Positions 1-8,256 of a stretch of DNA of 64,000 nt are shown here, in pieces. The notes beneath the pieces were generated by a model that had not been told where the DNA came from, ran no database searches, and saw nothing but the letters and a program-made list of their open reading frames with translations. Source of the DNA: an uncultured Phycisphaerales bacterium (GTDB lineage Bacteria; Planctomycetota; Phycisphaerae; Sedimentisphaerales; Anaerobacaceae). The stretch lies in contig CALEZT010000082.1 of the NCBI GenBank assembly GCA_937927975.1, positions 7,217 through 71,216 of the forward strand, in the 5' to 3' direction. The translations under genes were made by a program, and so were the position numbers. Each line of letters starts with the position of its first letter. The stretch's first letter is position 1.

Positions 1-1396
1 CGTGCAGGTCGCCGAAGACGACCCGGTACTCGCTGTCCGAGAGTTTCCATCGCATGAGCGGCAGTTTGATATCGCTCGGCGTAACCACATCGCCGCGATA
101 GACCGGGTCTTTCTGCTGGGCGCCCAGCATCTTGTGGAACATGGCCAGCGGCATGAGCTTCATCATCAGCGGCTGGATGGCCATCGCGGCAGCCTCTTTG
201 GATCCCGCATTCTTGATCTGCTCGCGCCATTGCTGAGCCGCGGGCTTGTCGCTCGTCATCATGGCGCCGGCCACGTCCATCGAGACCTTCCGCAGCCCCT
301 CGGTATCGATCGCCTCCGGGTAGCGTCCCGTGAACTCCACGACCATCTGCAGCGCCTCGATGAAGCCCTTCTCGCTGAAGGACGGCATCTGGGTCCCGTC
401 CATCGGATCGGCGGCGAAGTCCGCTGGGATCTCGGGCCTGAACTCGGCGGTGCTCACCGGCAGGTCCCACTGATAATCGTAGTCCACGGCGTCGATCCGG
501 AGGCCTTCCCGAGTCTCCATCTTCGTCTCGGACCGGACCGGGAGCCCGGACTCGGCATCGACCCACAGCGTCACATGAACCCGTTCGCGCGTGCCGCCCA
601 GATACCCCGGGTCCGTCGTCTCAAATCCCTGCACCTTCCTCCCGTCGATCACAGAGGTTCCGAGTTCCTTGTACCGGCACCCCAGGAGCGACTTGAGGGT
701 CTCGCGCGGGTCGCGGTTCTGCGTTCGCGCGTTCTCCAGCACGGCATCGTCGAGCGCCATTCGGGCATATCGCTTCTCACCCAGGTTGACCAGGACCACC
801 GCCTTCTCCTGCGGCAGCATGTACGTCACGAGCCGCGTATGCGTCTCCTGTCCGTCTTTCACGTGGGTGCCGGTCTGGTCGATCCGCATCCCGTACTCGT
901 TCGACACGAGCACGGTGCTCTCCGTCGCAGTCGTGCCGATCATCGGATCTTCCATGGTCGTCTTCGTCTTGTACATGTACGCCTGGATCTGTTCCACCTT
1001 CGCCAGGACTTCCGCCAGCGCGATGGACTGGGTGCCTGTCCAGAGCATCGCGCCAACGGCACAGGCCACCACCACCGCGGCGGCGGCCGCTATTCTTGTC
1101 TTTGGATTGTTCATAATCAGTCTCCTGATGCGAAGGCCCGTCCCGGCCTGTGCGGCCGACCTGAACCTCGCGTTCTGTTCTTGAATGATCCGGTTCATCA
1201 CGTCGTCTTCGACGCTGGCCTGAGCCAGCGCCTTGCCGTTGCCGACCAGGCGTTGCCGCAGGGTCTGCAGCCCCTGGAGCTCCGCCCGACACGTCTCACA
1301 CGTCTTGAGGTGTTCCCTGACGGCCTGCTCCTGCGAATCGTTCAGCAGTCCCTCAAGCCTTTCCACCAACAGTTCCTTGCATCCTGCGCAGTTCAT
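1..1396 (-). CDS. Zinc-finger membrane anti-sigma factor (3' end outside window)
   Basis: Probable membrane anti-sigma factor that holds the ECF sigma factor encoded just upstream. The N-terminus has an HxxxCxxC zinc-finger signature (H29, C33, C36, plus a C3/C6 pair) typical of zf-HC2 anti-sigma domains. One membrane span lies at about residues 102-119 and a long outer domain follows. The last visible residues (VFGDLH) match the IYADLH segment close to the C-terminus of the paralogue at 3707-5038, so few codons are missing. The start ATG overlaps the sigma stop (ATGA), implying translational coupling. A second ATG with an AGGAG site sits at 1114 just before the membrane span. The ligand of the outer domain is unknown. 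Confidence 0.8.
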   Translation of the reverse strand, partial: MNCAGCKELLVERLEGLLNDSQEQAVREHLKTCETCRAELQGLQTLRQRLVGNGKALAQASVEDDVMNRIIQEQNARFRSAAQAGTGLRIRRLIMNNPKTRIAAAAAVVVACAVGAMLWTGTQSIALAEVLAKVEQIQAYMYKTKTTMEDPMIGTTATESTVLVSNEYGMRIDQTGTHVKDGQETHTRLVTYMLPQEKAVVLVNLGEKRYARMALDDAVLENARTQNRDPRETLKSLLGCRYKELGTSVIDGRKVQGFETTDPGYLGGTRERVHVTLWVDAESGLPVRSETKMETREGLRIDAVDYDYQWDLPVSTAEFRPEIPADFAADPMDGTQMPSFSEKGFIEALQMVVEFTGRYPEAIDTEGLRKVSMDVAGAMMTSDKPAAQQWREQIKNAGSKEAAAMAIQPLMMKLMPLAMFHKMLGAQQKDPVYRGDVVTPSDIKLPLMRWKLSDSEYRVVFGDLH

Positions 1397-1932
1397 GCTT
1401 GCACCTCTCTTACTGTCTGCCGCTGCAGGGCGTCCCGCAGCAGGGCGTAGGCCCGCGAAAGCGTCTTGGTCACCGTGCCCAGGGGCGTATCGAGCTGGCT
1501 GGCGATCCCGCTGCACGATAGTCCGCCGTAGTATCGCAGCAGAATCACCTCTCGATACGCCTCGGGCAAGGCTGCAATCGCCGCCTCGAGAACGTAATCC
1601 TGGGAGAGTTCCGGTTCGGGCGTCTCTTCGCAGAACGCGCGGACGGACTCGCGCCGGCGGCGAATCTGCTCGGCCCGCTGCTGCTCTTTCGCCACGTTGT
1701 CGGCGATCCCGAGCAGCCACGGGAAGAACGATTCGGGCTTCTTGAGTTTGTCCATCCTGAAGTAAGCCCGCACGAACGTCTCCTGGGCGGCCTCCTCAGC
1801 CCTGTCCCGTCGGCCCAACTTGCCGGCAAGATGGGCCAGCAGGACCGGCTGGTACCGCCGCACCAGGTGGCGGAAGTCGTCCGGATGGCCATCCAGACAT
1901 CGCTCCACGTAGTATTGGTCTGTTTCCGTCAT
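1393..1932 (-). CDS. ECF RNA polymerase sigma factor
   Basis: A 179-residue sigma-70 family factor of the extracytoplasmic-function type. Region 2 occupies about residues 10-85 (AEEAAQETFVRAY is the core-binding and -10 recognition helix) and region 4 about 110-170 (LPEAYREVILLRYYGGLS followed by the recognition helix GTVTKTLSRA). The ATG at 1932 gives the usual ECF length; the frame stays open upstream to 2121 but that part looks unlike sigma factors. It is the first gene of a two-gene operon with the overlapping anti-sigma gene. A bipartite motif 38 bases upstream is shared with the second ECF operon at 5569. Confidence 0.9.
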   Translation of the reverse strand: MTETDQYYVERCLDGHPDDFRHLVRRYQPVLLAHLAGKLGRRDRAEEAAQETFVRAYFRMDKLKKPESFFPWLLGIADNVAKEQQRAEQIRRRRESVRAFCEETPEPELSQDYVLEAAIAALPEAYREVILLRYYGGLSCSGIASQLDTPLGTVTKTLSRAYALLRDALQRQTVREVQA

Positions 1933-1969
1933 ACGACACCTCAACGAACTCTCGGAGATTGCGTTCTCG

Positions 1970-2007
1970 CTATATAGTGCGGTCTCGGACGGTTTTGCGA
2001 CAGAAAA
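1970..2007 (-). promoter_or_regulatory. Bipartite promoter-like motif upstream of ECF sigma gene
   Basis: Read on the minus strand: TTTTCTGT, 18 bases, CGCACTATATAG, about 38 bases before the sigma ATG. The same arrangement with the same 18-base gap (TTCTCTGT, CGCACTCTATAG) lies upstream of the second ECF sigma gene at 5639-5676. It may be a promoter or operator shared by the two operons. Confidence 0.55.
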
Positions 2008-2134
2008 TCGGCGGGGGGGAGAAAAAGAGCGTTTCCGGCCACTAGCATGCGGTTTCTGGCGGTTCGCGCCCCTCATGAGGGCGAAGGACCAAAGGAATCC
2101 GGCCCGCACCGGGAGTGACATCTCCTCCGGTGCC

Positions 2135-2763
2135 CAGATCCTTCGCTTCGCTCAGGATGACAAGATTTCTGCCATGTGTCGGCTGTTCAACATGGGTTGG
2201 AGATCGTCTGTGTGTAGGTCAAGACCTGTCATCCTGAGCGAAGCGAAGGATCTGGCTTGCGGATGGAATGAGTGTTACAATATGCCCATGCGAGGGACCA
2301 GAACCTACTACGTCTACATCCTGACCAACAAGTCCGGGACTCTCTACACAGGTGTTACAGGCACGCTCAGAGGCCGCGTCTGGCAGCACAAGACCAAGCA
2401 GGTCGAAGGGTTCACGAAGCGGTACAACATCGACAGGCTGGTCTATTACGAGACGTTCTGCGATGTCTGGTCGGCAATCTCCAGGGAGAAACAGATCAAA
2501 GGCTGGTTACGCCGTAAGAAGCTGGACCTGATCGCCGGTTTGAATCCCGAATGGCAGGACCTCAGCGAAGGCTGGTACACGCCGGAGCAGTCGCGGGAAC
2601 AAGAGGACGACCAGAGCCACACCTCGTGAGGGACCCGGATTCGGGGTACTTCGTATACGCGAAGGGGGCTTGTCATCCTGAGCGCAGCGAAGGATCTGGG
2701 TGACGAGCGCGAAGGTCGCTCCCGGTCGCAGGCCGGATGCTTCACTTCGTTCAGCATGACACA
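2135..2763. mobile_element. Putative GIY-YIG nuclease cassette between inverted-repeat pairs
   Basis: A small nuclease gene (2282-2629) is bracketed by two copies of an inverted-repeat pair. Left pair: 2135-2163 (plus) and 2227-2255 (minus), both built on GCTTCGCTCAGGATGAC. Right pair: 2671-2700 (minus) and a diverged 2735-2763 (plus, CACTTCGTTCAGCATGAC). The same unit recurs at 54444-54553 without a gene. Repeats of this kind flanking a small endonuclease gene suggest a mobile or nuclease-mobilised cassette; target-site duplications were not identified. Confidence 0.5.
2282..2629 (+). CDS. GIY-YIG superfamily endonuclease (YhbQ-like)
   Basis: A 115-residue single-domain GIY-YIG protein. The two halves of the family signature are YYVYIL (residues 9-14) and LYTGVT (21-26), followed by RVWQHK with the conserved arginine and by the REKQIKGWLRRKK segment usual in this small subfamily. 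The acidic tail (residues 90-115) is variable in the family. ATG 2282 or the in-frame ATG 2288 could be used. Stand-alone members are presumed DNA nucleases, often of unknown target. The gene sits inside an inverted-repeat cassette unrelated to its neighbours, which suggests that it arrived as part of a mobile unit. Confidence 0.8.
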   Translation: MPMRGTRTYYVYILTNKSGTLYTGVTGTLRGRVWQHKTKQVEGFTKRYNIDRLVYYETFCDVWSAISREKQIKGWLRRKKLDLIAGLNPEWQDLSEGWYTPEQSREQEDDQSHTS

Positions 2764-2784
2764 ATCGTGCTTGTGCTTATGGTC

Positions 2785-3261
2785 CTATCCGGCGTATCCC
2801 TCGTCCACCGGCAGGTCTCTGCTCGACGCGGCTTTCTTGGAGAGGACGTCGCAGATCTCGTTATACTGGTGGCCGGCGTGGCCCTTGATCCAGACGAATT
2901 TCACCGTGTGACGCTCGCAGGCCGTCAGCAGCCGTTCCCAGAGGTCAGGGTTGACCGCCTTGTCCGTCTTGTTGCGACGCCAGCCGTTGGCCTTCCACCG
3001 CCGGGCCCAGCCCAGGCTCATGGCGTCGACGACGTACTTCGAGTCGCTGTAGAGCGTGACCGCGCAGGGACCCTTGAGGGTTTCCAGGCCCACGATCGCG
3101 CCCATGATCTCCATGCGGTTGTTGGTCGTCAGTCGAAAGCCGCCGGAGAGTCGCTTCTCGTGCTCGCCGTAGCGCAGCACGACGCCGTAGCCGCCGGGCC
3201 CGGGATTGCCCAGGCACCCGCCGTCGGTGTAGATGTTGACGTTCTTCTTCTGGTCTTCCAT
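2785..3261 (-). CDS. rnhA: Ribonuclease HI
   Basis: Degrades the RNA strand of RNA-DNA hybrids in replication and repair. The 158-residue protein is the normal bacterial length and has all four metal-binding acids: D13 (IYTDGG), E51 (NRMEI), D73 (YSDSKYV) and D138 ([11 protein letters not shown]), plus the catalytic-loop histidine in KGHAGH (126-131). The basic-protrusion segment [15 protein letters not shown] is present. The ATG at 3261 starts just before the conserved first strand; the frame continues upstream through repeat DNA and is not counted. It appears to be monocistronic. Confidence 0.95.
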   Translation of the reverse strand: MEDQKKNVNIYTDGGCLGNPGPGGYGVVLRYGEHEKRLSGGFRLTTNNRMEIMGAIVGLETLKGPCAVTLYSDSKYVVDAMSLGWARRWKANGWRRNKTDKAVNPDLWERLLTACERHTVKFVWIKGHAGHQYNEICDVLSKKAASSRDLPVDEGYAG

Positions 3262-3378
3262 CGTGGCGGCATTCTCGCAGTCTCCGTCGCGATCGTCAAC
3301 TGCATCTCGATTGTACGGTGGTTCCTCCCCACAAGACGCGGGGGACGCAGAGTCGTTGGGAACTGCCTTCTTGTTCTC

Positions 3379-3453
3379 CCGCAGAGACGCGGAGGCGCAG
3401 AGAAAGGCAAGATGGAACGTCTTTCTGCCTCTGCGCCTCCGCGTCTCTGCGCG
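3379..3453. repeat. Inverted repeat of the GCAGAGACGCGGAGGCGCAG type
   Basis: Two arms, 3379-3404 and 3421-3453, built on GCAGAGACGCGGAGGCGCAG and its complement, form a long hairpin. The period-like GAGACnC/GGAGGnnC composition resembles the CACCACAGAGACACGGAG repeats at 22.4 and 24.3 kb. It lies in the 445-base gap upstream of rnhA, in which no gene was found. Confidence 0.7.
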
Positions 3454-3652
3454 CAAACAACTCTTCTCCCACACGCTTCGATGATCCCCCCGAACCAGCG
3501 AGTTCCTCACGCAGATCAAGCTTCTATTGACAAGTCGCTTCCTGGATCAGGAAGTCGAGCTTCCTCGATTCCAAGAACTCCGGCCTCGTTCAGCGTACGC
3601 CCATCTCATAGCACCGCTCGCGGCGCAAAACAAGGAACGGGCGATGCGCAAG

Positions 3653-3678
3653 AAAAAAGCCGGGCATCAGGGCCCGGC
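3653..3678 (-). terminator. Rho-independent terminator of the second ECF operon
   Basis: On the minus strand, a GCCGGGC stem, 6-base loop and GCCCGGC stem are followed by a run of six T residues, 29 bases after the stop of the anti-sigma gene at 3707. Confidence 0.85.
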
Positions 3679-3706
3679 GCGGTTGTTGTTCGATAGTTGA
3701 TTCGGT

Positions 3707-5038
3707 TTATTTCGGCAGGTTCGCAGCATCGACGTCCGCCACGTGCAGGTCGGCGTAGATGACCCGCCAGGTGGGCGAGCCCGCCGGCTGGTACCAGAAG
3801 ATCGGCACAGCGGGGTCGCCGAACGAGACGTTCTGGCCGGCGTATCGCCACGTCCCTGTGGGCAACTGGCCCACGAACACGAACCCGCGGTACATGATCT
3901 GCGGCTGTTTCTCCTGGCCGTAGGCGGGGGCGTACGGCCCGACGAACTTCCCCTCGCGGGCCATCTGCACCGCGATTTTGGCGATTTCCGGGCTTCCCAC
4001 GATCGGCGGGAAGCTCGCGTCGACCGTCCAGTTCGACCACAGGCGGAGGAGTTCGATGAAGTCCCGCTCGCCCACCTGCGAGGCATCCGCGCTGACCTGC
4101 ACGGACGTATACCCCTGGGGTGGTTCGAGGCTGAACAGCGAATCGTCCAGGGGCGCGTCGAGCTGGAAGTCGCTCAGAATCACGTTCATCCCCGGTGCGC
4201 TGCCAAAACCAAGCTCCGCGCGGACAAGCTGGCCGGTCTTGGCATCGACCCAGACCCTCGTCGTGGCGCCGTCCTGGCGGACCTCAAATCCGTCGAGGGT
4301 CCGCCCGTCGATTTCCCTGCGTCCCAGCGATTCGTCGGCCTGCGTCGGCAGGGCCTTGAGCCGCTCGAGACTCACCCAGGGGTCCTTGGCGGGATCGTCC
4401 GGCACATTGGTCATCTCGAACACCACGTAGCTCTTCGTGGCCGGCACCAGACTGATGCCTTTGGCGCCGGTGGCCGTGGTTTCCAGGACGGTGACGTATC
4501 CGTCGGCCGTCGCGAGCCGGACGTGGCCGGTGTCCCGGTACGCCAGGTCCAGCCGGACCGTCGGCATGCTCTCGACGCCTGTCTTCGTAATCAGGCTGAA
4601 AGTCAGCGTGTGGGCGCCGTGCAACTGGTCCACCATGCGGGCGTAGGCCTTGCCGCTCCCGCCGCTGGAAAACAGGTTCCACCCCCCAATCACGGCCAAG
4701 GCGACCACGGCCGCCACGGCCCATTTCGTCATTCGATGGTTCATGATCGTTCTCCCGAGAATCGCCGTCCGCGATGTCTGGCGGCGACGTGATTGATTCT
4801 GATCGTTTGCCTCGGCAGCCAGCAGAACCGCACGGTTCGCCGACTCCACATTCTCCGTATTCTCCGCCGGCGCGCCCATGCGGTCGGCGCAGTCGAGCAG
4901 CGATTGCAGCCGCCCGGCCGTCCGCCTGCACGGCTCGCATCGGTCCAGGTGTGTCCGGATCTCACGAGCTTGTTCCGCAGGCAACTCGCCAAGCACGAAC
5001 TCAACGAGCTGCTCATTGGTCACGTTGTGAGGACTCAT
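3707..5038 (-). CDS. Zinc-finger membrane anti-sigma factor
   Basis: A 443-residue anti-sigma protein paired with the ECF factor at 5048-5569. The HxxxCxxC motif is at H30, C34, C37, a linker runs to about 100, one membrane span is at about 104-120, and an outer domain of about 320 residues follows. The protein is a diverged paralogue of the one at 1-1396 (same layout; IYADLH near the C-terminus). An internal ATG with a GGGAG site (4744) precedes the membrane span, as in the paralogue. Only 9 bases separate it from the sigma stop. The outer domain resembles lipoprotein-sensor folds only loosely; its signal is unknown. Confidence 0.8.
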   Translation of the reverse strand: MSPHNVTNEQLVEFVLGELPAEQAREIRTHLDRCEPCRRTAGRLQSLLDCADRMGAPAENTENVESANRAVLLAAEANDQNQSRRRQTSRTAILGRTIMNHRMTKWAVAAVVALAVIGGWNLFSSGGSGKAYARMVDQLHGAHTLTFSLITKTGVESMPTVRLDLAYRDTGHVRLATADGYVTVLETTATGAKGISLVPATKSYVVFEMTNVPDDPAKDPWVSLERLKALPTQADESLGRREIDGRTLDGFEVRQDGATTRVWVDAKTGQLVRAELGFGSAPGMNVILSDFQLDAPLDDSLFSLEPPQGYTSVQVSADASQVGERDFIELLRLWSNWTVDASFPPIVGSPEIAKIAVQMAREGKFVGPYAPAYGQEKQPQIMYRGFVFVGQLPTGTWRYAGQNVSFGDPAVPIFWYQPAGSPTWRVIYADLHVADVDAANLPK

Positions 5039-5047
5039 GGTTCACCT

Positions 5048-5569
5048 TCATCGATCCAGGTACTCGTGCAACTCTTCAGCCAGCTTCAGCACGGCCCGGT
5101 GCAGATGGACCCGCACCGTGGGCTCGGAACAACCCAGGAGCTTCGCAATCTCCGCGGTTTCCCGCTTCTCGATGCGAGACAGGATGAACGCGTCCGCCTG
5201 TCGTCGGGGCAGCCGGGCCAGGGCCGCCGCCAGCTTGTGCTGCAGCTCATCGGCCCGCATGGAAGCGTCGGGGGTGGCGGGAGCGTGAAATGCACCGTCA
5301 TCTTCACCTGAAACCTGACGCTTCAAACTGGAACCTGTCTTCTGGTCCCGCCCTCGGGCGAGCTCCAAGGCCTTCCGCACGGTCGCCCGGTACAGGTACG
5401 CCGGCCAACTCACGTTGCCGTTGTACCGATGCCAGCGCCGCCAGACGGCCAGGAACACCTCCTGATGCACGTCCTGCGCCAGGTTGGCGTCGCGCAGAAC
5501 CCGCGTCGCCGTGCCCAACACCTGCCGGCCGTGCTCGTTCACCAGGTTTTCAAAACTCTTGTCCGACAC
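5048..5569 (-). CDS. ECF RNA polymerase sigma factor
   Basis: A 173-residue ECF sigma factor. Region 2 covers about residues 5-72 (DANLAQDVHQEVFLAVWRRW is the core) and region 4 about 110-165 (LPRRQADAFILSRIEKRETAEIA style helix, then CSEPTVRVHLHRAVLKL). The linker (73-110) is longer than usual and rich in D, G and S. It is the first gene of an operon with the anti-sigma gene 9 bases downstream. A motif 70 bases upstream matches that before the other ECF gene at 1932, so the two pairs may share a promoter class. Confidence 0.9.
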   Translation of the reverse strand: MSDKSFENLVNEHGRQVLGTATRVLRDANLAQDVHQEVFLAVWRRWHRYNGNVSWPAYLYRATVRKALELARGRDQKTGSSLKRQVSGEDDGAFHAPATPDASMRADELQHKLAAALARLPRRQADAFILSRIEKRETAEIAKLLGCSEPTVRVHLHRAVLKLAEELHEYLDR

Positions 5570-5638
5570 TGTCGTACGACTCTCAAACAGAACCGCTTCG
5601 GGCCAAGCCCGGCTGCATGTAACCTGAGATCTCTACCC

Positions 5639-5676
5639 CTATAGAGTGCGCCGCATTCCCATGCGTTTACAGAGAA
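5639..5676 (-). promoter_or_regulatory. Bipartite promoter-like motif, second copy
   Basis: Read on the minus strand: TTCTCTGT, 18 bases, CGCACTCTATAG, ending 70 bases before the ECF sigma ATG at 5569. Spacing and both half-sites match the copy at 1970-2007. Confidence 0.55.
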
Positions 5677-5871
5677 TTCGCCCCGCTGGCATCACCCTCG
5701 TGCAGATCGGGGATTCCACAGGGGAGATTTTTTGCGTGAGAGCAAAGAAAAGCACGGCCGCGCGAACCTGGGCCGTTTTTCACAGTACTTTTCTATGAAT
5801 TATCCAGAAGTGCATTCCGCATGCTCTTTCGCATTGAGGCGCCATCGAAACTCATCGACCTGGAGGACATC

Positions 5872-8043
5872 ATGAATTCGAGACAGATTTCAAAGCTCGC
5901 GTATTTTGTACTGGGTATGTTGGCGTTGGCCTTCGGGCCGGCCCATGCACAATCCTACGACGTCGCCTGGACTTTCGGAGACGTAGGCATGATGGCCTAC
6001 CGCCTGGACGGGTTCGAGCCGACGAGCCTCCAGTTCCCGCCGCTGGGCACGGAGAACCCGACCCTGCCCCTGGAACTGGGCAAACGCTATCAGATCCGGG
6101 TGACCAACCCCGGCGCCCACCCGCTGGAAATCATGGCCAAGGCCGCTTCGCCCGCGCAGGACGTGGTCCTTCTGTCCATGTCGGTTCAGGGTTCGTTCGA
6201 ATCCAATGCAGGCGTCGCCTGGACCGACAACGGCCAGGGCACCGTGCGATTCACGCTCACCGGGGCTCTCTATGAAGCGATGACCCAGGGGGGCCGTAAG
6301 CCGGGCTATCGCTGCAGACCGCATTCTGCGACCATGCGCGGCGACTTCACCGTCGCAGGCCTGCCCATCGCCGATCGCATCGCGCCGTCGCCCGTCCGCG
6401 TCGATCTGCAAACGGTCGCGTCGGGTCTGGCGGCCCCGGTCCTGCTCGTGCCGGACCCCGCCCGGGTCGGCCGACTCCACATCGTGGATCAGGTCGGCCT
6501 CGTCCGCGTGGTCGAGCACGGCCAACTCCGCGATGCGCCGTTCCTGGATCTGACGAGCCTCGTCGTGCCCGTCCGCGTCAATTATGACGAACGCGGATTC
6601 CTCGGCCTGGCCTTCCATCCGGGTTATGCCGACCCCAGCAGCATCGGGTACGGTCGTTTCTACACCTACACGAGCGAGCCCGTCCAGGGATCGGCCGACT
6701 TCACGGTGCAGGTGCCCGCCGGAACCGCGATGAACCACCAGAGCGTCGTCCGCGAATGGCACTGGGACGGCGTCAGCGAGCAGGTCGATCCGGCTTCGTC
6801 CCGCGAGGTCCTGCGCGTCGACCAGCCTCAATCCAACCACAACGCCGGACACATGGAGTTCGGACCCGACGGCTATCTCTACATCGCCTTCGGCGACGGG
6901 GGAGGCGCCAACGACACCGCGGTCGGTCACGGCCCGACCGGCAACGGTCAGAACATCAACACCATCCTGGGCACGATCGCACGGATCGATCCGCTGCATC
7001 CGACTTTGACGCCGAACAGCGGGGACCCGGCGAGCGCCAACGGTCGCTATCGTGTGCCCGCGGACAATCCCTTCGTCGGCGCCGACGGCATCGACGAGAT
7101 CTTCGCCTATGGCTTGCGAAATCCCTACCGCTTCAGCTTCGACGCGTTCAGCGGGGCGCTGATCGTTCCCGACGTGGGCCAGAACCGCGTCGAGGAGGTC
7201 AATATCGTACGCAAAGGCCGCAACTACGGCTGGAACGTCAAGGAGGGCACGTTCGCCTTCGTGCCCGCCACAGGTGCGATCGGTGGGGTCTTGAACGATC
7301 CGAGATTCTCCGATCCGGTCGTTCAGTACGACCACGACGACGGCCTGTCGATCATCGGAGGCTACACCTACTACGGGACCGCGATCCCGCAACTGTGGGG
7401 CCAGTACGTCTGCGGGGATTTCTCCCGCCAGTTCTCCGTCCCCGAGGGCCGGCTCTTCGTCGCGGACCTCTTCACCGGCCAGATTCAGGAGCTCCTGATC
7501 GGTCCCACGGGCGATCCGCTCGGACTGTTCGTCAAGGGCTTCGGCCAGGACCTCGAAGGCGAGGTCTACCTGCTGGCCAGCACCGCGCTGGGCCCGGTGG
7601 GCGATACAGGCCTGGTCCTGAAGCTCGTGGCCGCAAGGACCGGATTGACCGCGGTGCTCAAAGGAGCCGACGCAGGGACGAATTCCGCCGCGACCGGCCT
7701 GGCGACCCTGCAACTGAACGCCGCCAGGGACACGGTGGCGTACCAGCTCAAGGTCCAGGGCATTGCGAACGTCACGATGGCGCACATCCACGTCTCGATC
7801 GAACCCGGCGCCAACGGCCCTCCGGCCGTCTGGTTGTTCCCGTCGGCCCCGCCGGCAATGCTGATCCCCGGCGAATTCACCGGACCCCTGGGCGCAGGCA
7901 ACGTCACGGCCGCCAACTTCGTCGGCCCCCTGGCGGGCAAGACGATGGCGGACCTGCTGGCCGCGATCCGCGAAGGTCGCGCGTATGTCAACGTCCATAC
8001 CGAGCAGTTCCCTGCCGGCGAGATCCGCGGGCAGTTGAAATAG
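5872..8043 (+). CDS. Secreted cupredoxin / PQQ-type sugar dehydrogenase-like / CHRD fusion
   Basis: A 723-residue exported protein of three parts. A signal peptide ends at AHA (about 26). Residues 27-162 resemble a cupredoxin with a likely type-1 copper set (H83 in NPGAHPLEI; C148, H151, M155 in CxxHxxxM). Residues 175-590 form a six-bladed propeller of the soluble glucose/sorbosone dehydrogenase family (GFLGLAFHP, HNAGHMEFGPDGYLYIAFGD, EIFAYGLRNPYRFSFD, NYGWNVKEG). Residues 595-723 are a CHRD domain ending AGEIRGQLK. ATG 5872 follows a GGAGG site; an earlier ATG at 5821 lacks one. It probably oxidises sugars at the cell surface, passing electrons to the copper domain; this is inference. Confidence 0.8.
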   Translation: MNSRQISKLAYFVLGMLALAFGPAHAQSYDVAWTFGDVGMMAYRLDGFEPTSLQFPPLGTENPTLPLELGKRYQIRVTNPGAHPLEIMAKAASPAQDVVLLSMSVQGSFESNAGVAWTDNGQGTVRFTLTGALYEAMTQGGRKPGYRCRPHSATMRGDFTVAGLPIADRIAPSPVRVDLQTVASGLAAPVLLVPDPARVGRLHIVDQVGLVRVVEHGQLRDAPFLDLTSLVVPVRVNYDERGFLGLAFHPGYADPSSIGYGRFYTYTSEPVQGSADFTVQVPAGTAMNHQSVVREWHWDGVSEQVDPASSREVLRVDQPQSNHNAGHMEFGPDGYLYIAFGDGGGANDTAVGHGPTGNGQNINTILGTIARIDPLHPTLTPNSGDPASANGRYRVPADNPFVGADGIDEIFAYGLRNPYRFSFDAFSGALIVPDVGQNRVEEVNIVRKGRNYGWNVKEGTFAFVPATGAIGGVLNDPRFSDPVVQYDHDDGLSIIGGYTYYGTAIPQLWGQYVCGDFSRQFSVPEGRLFVADLFTGQIQELLIGPTGDPLGLFVKGFGQDLEGEVYLLASTALGPVGDTGLVLKLVAARTGLTAVLKGADAGTNSAATGLATLQLNAARDTVAYQLKVQGIANVTMAHIHVSIEPGANGPPAVWLFPSAPPAMLIPGEFTGPLGAGNVTAANFVGPLAGKTMADLLAAIREGRAYVNVHTEQFPAGEIRGQLK

Positions 8044-8101
8044 CCTTCGAATCCTTTAGCTTCGGACCCGCACTGCGGTTCCTCCGATGACGGCCTCCAC
8101 G

Positions 8102-8140
8102 CCCCGGCCTGCGACACCCTCTCGCAGACCGGGGTTTCTT
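8102..8140 (+). terminator. Rho-independent terminator
   Basis: CCCCGGcCTGCGA and TCGCAGaCCGGGG form a near-perfect stem with a short loop, followed by TTTCTTT. It ends the transcript of the sugar-dehydrogenase-like gene. Confidence 0.8.
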
Positions 8141-8223
8141 TCTGCGCTCCTGTCGCCCCACGCGCCTGCCGGCAGAAAGAGAAATGGGGAACCATCTGAA
8201 ATACCGGCCCGACCCGCCCGACT

Positions 8224-8244
8224 AATAGTACGAATCGTACTATT
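8224..8244 (+). promoter_or_regulatory. PadR-type palindromic operator
   Basis: A perfect 21-base palindrome, AATAGTACGA / TCGTACTATT around one central base, lies 12 bases before the PadR start codon. Such a position fits autorepression of the regulator and its downstream genes. Confidence 0.7.
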
Positions 8245-8256
8245 GGAGATCGAAAG

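Noticed and set aside
5890..7998. Long minus-strand open frame opposite the sugar-dehydrogenase-like gene
   Set aside because: It covers the real gene's full length in shadow frame and has no recognisable domain or start site.
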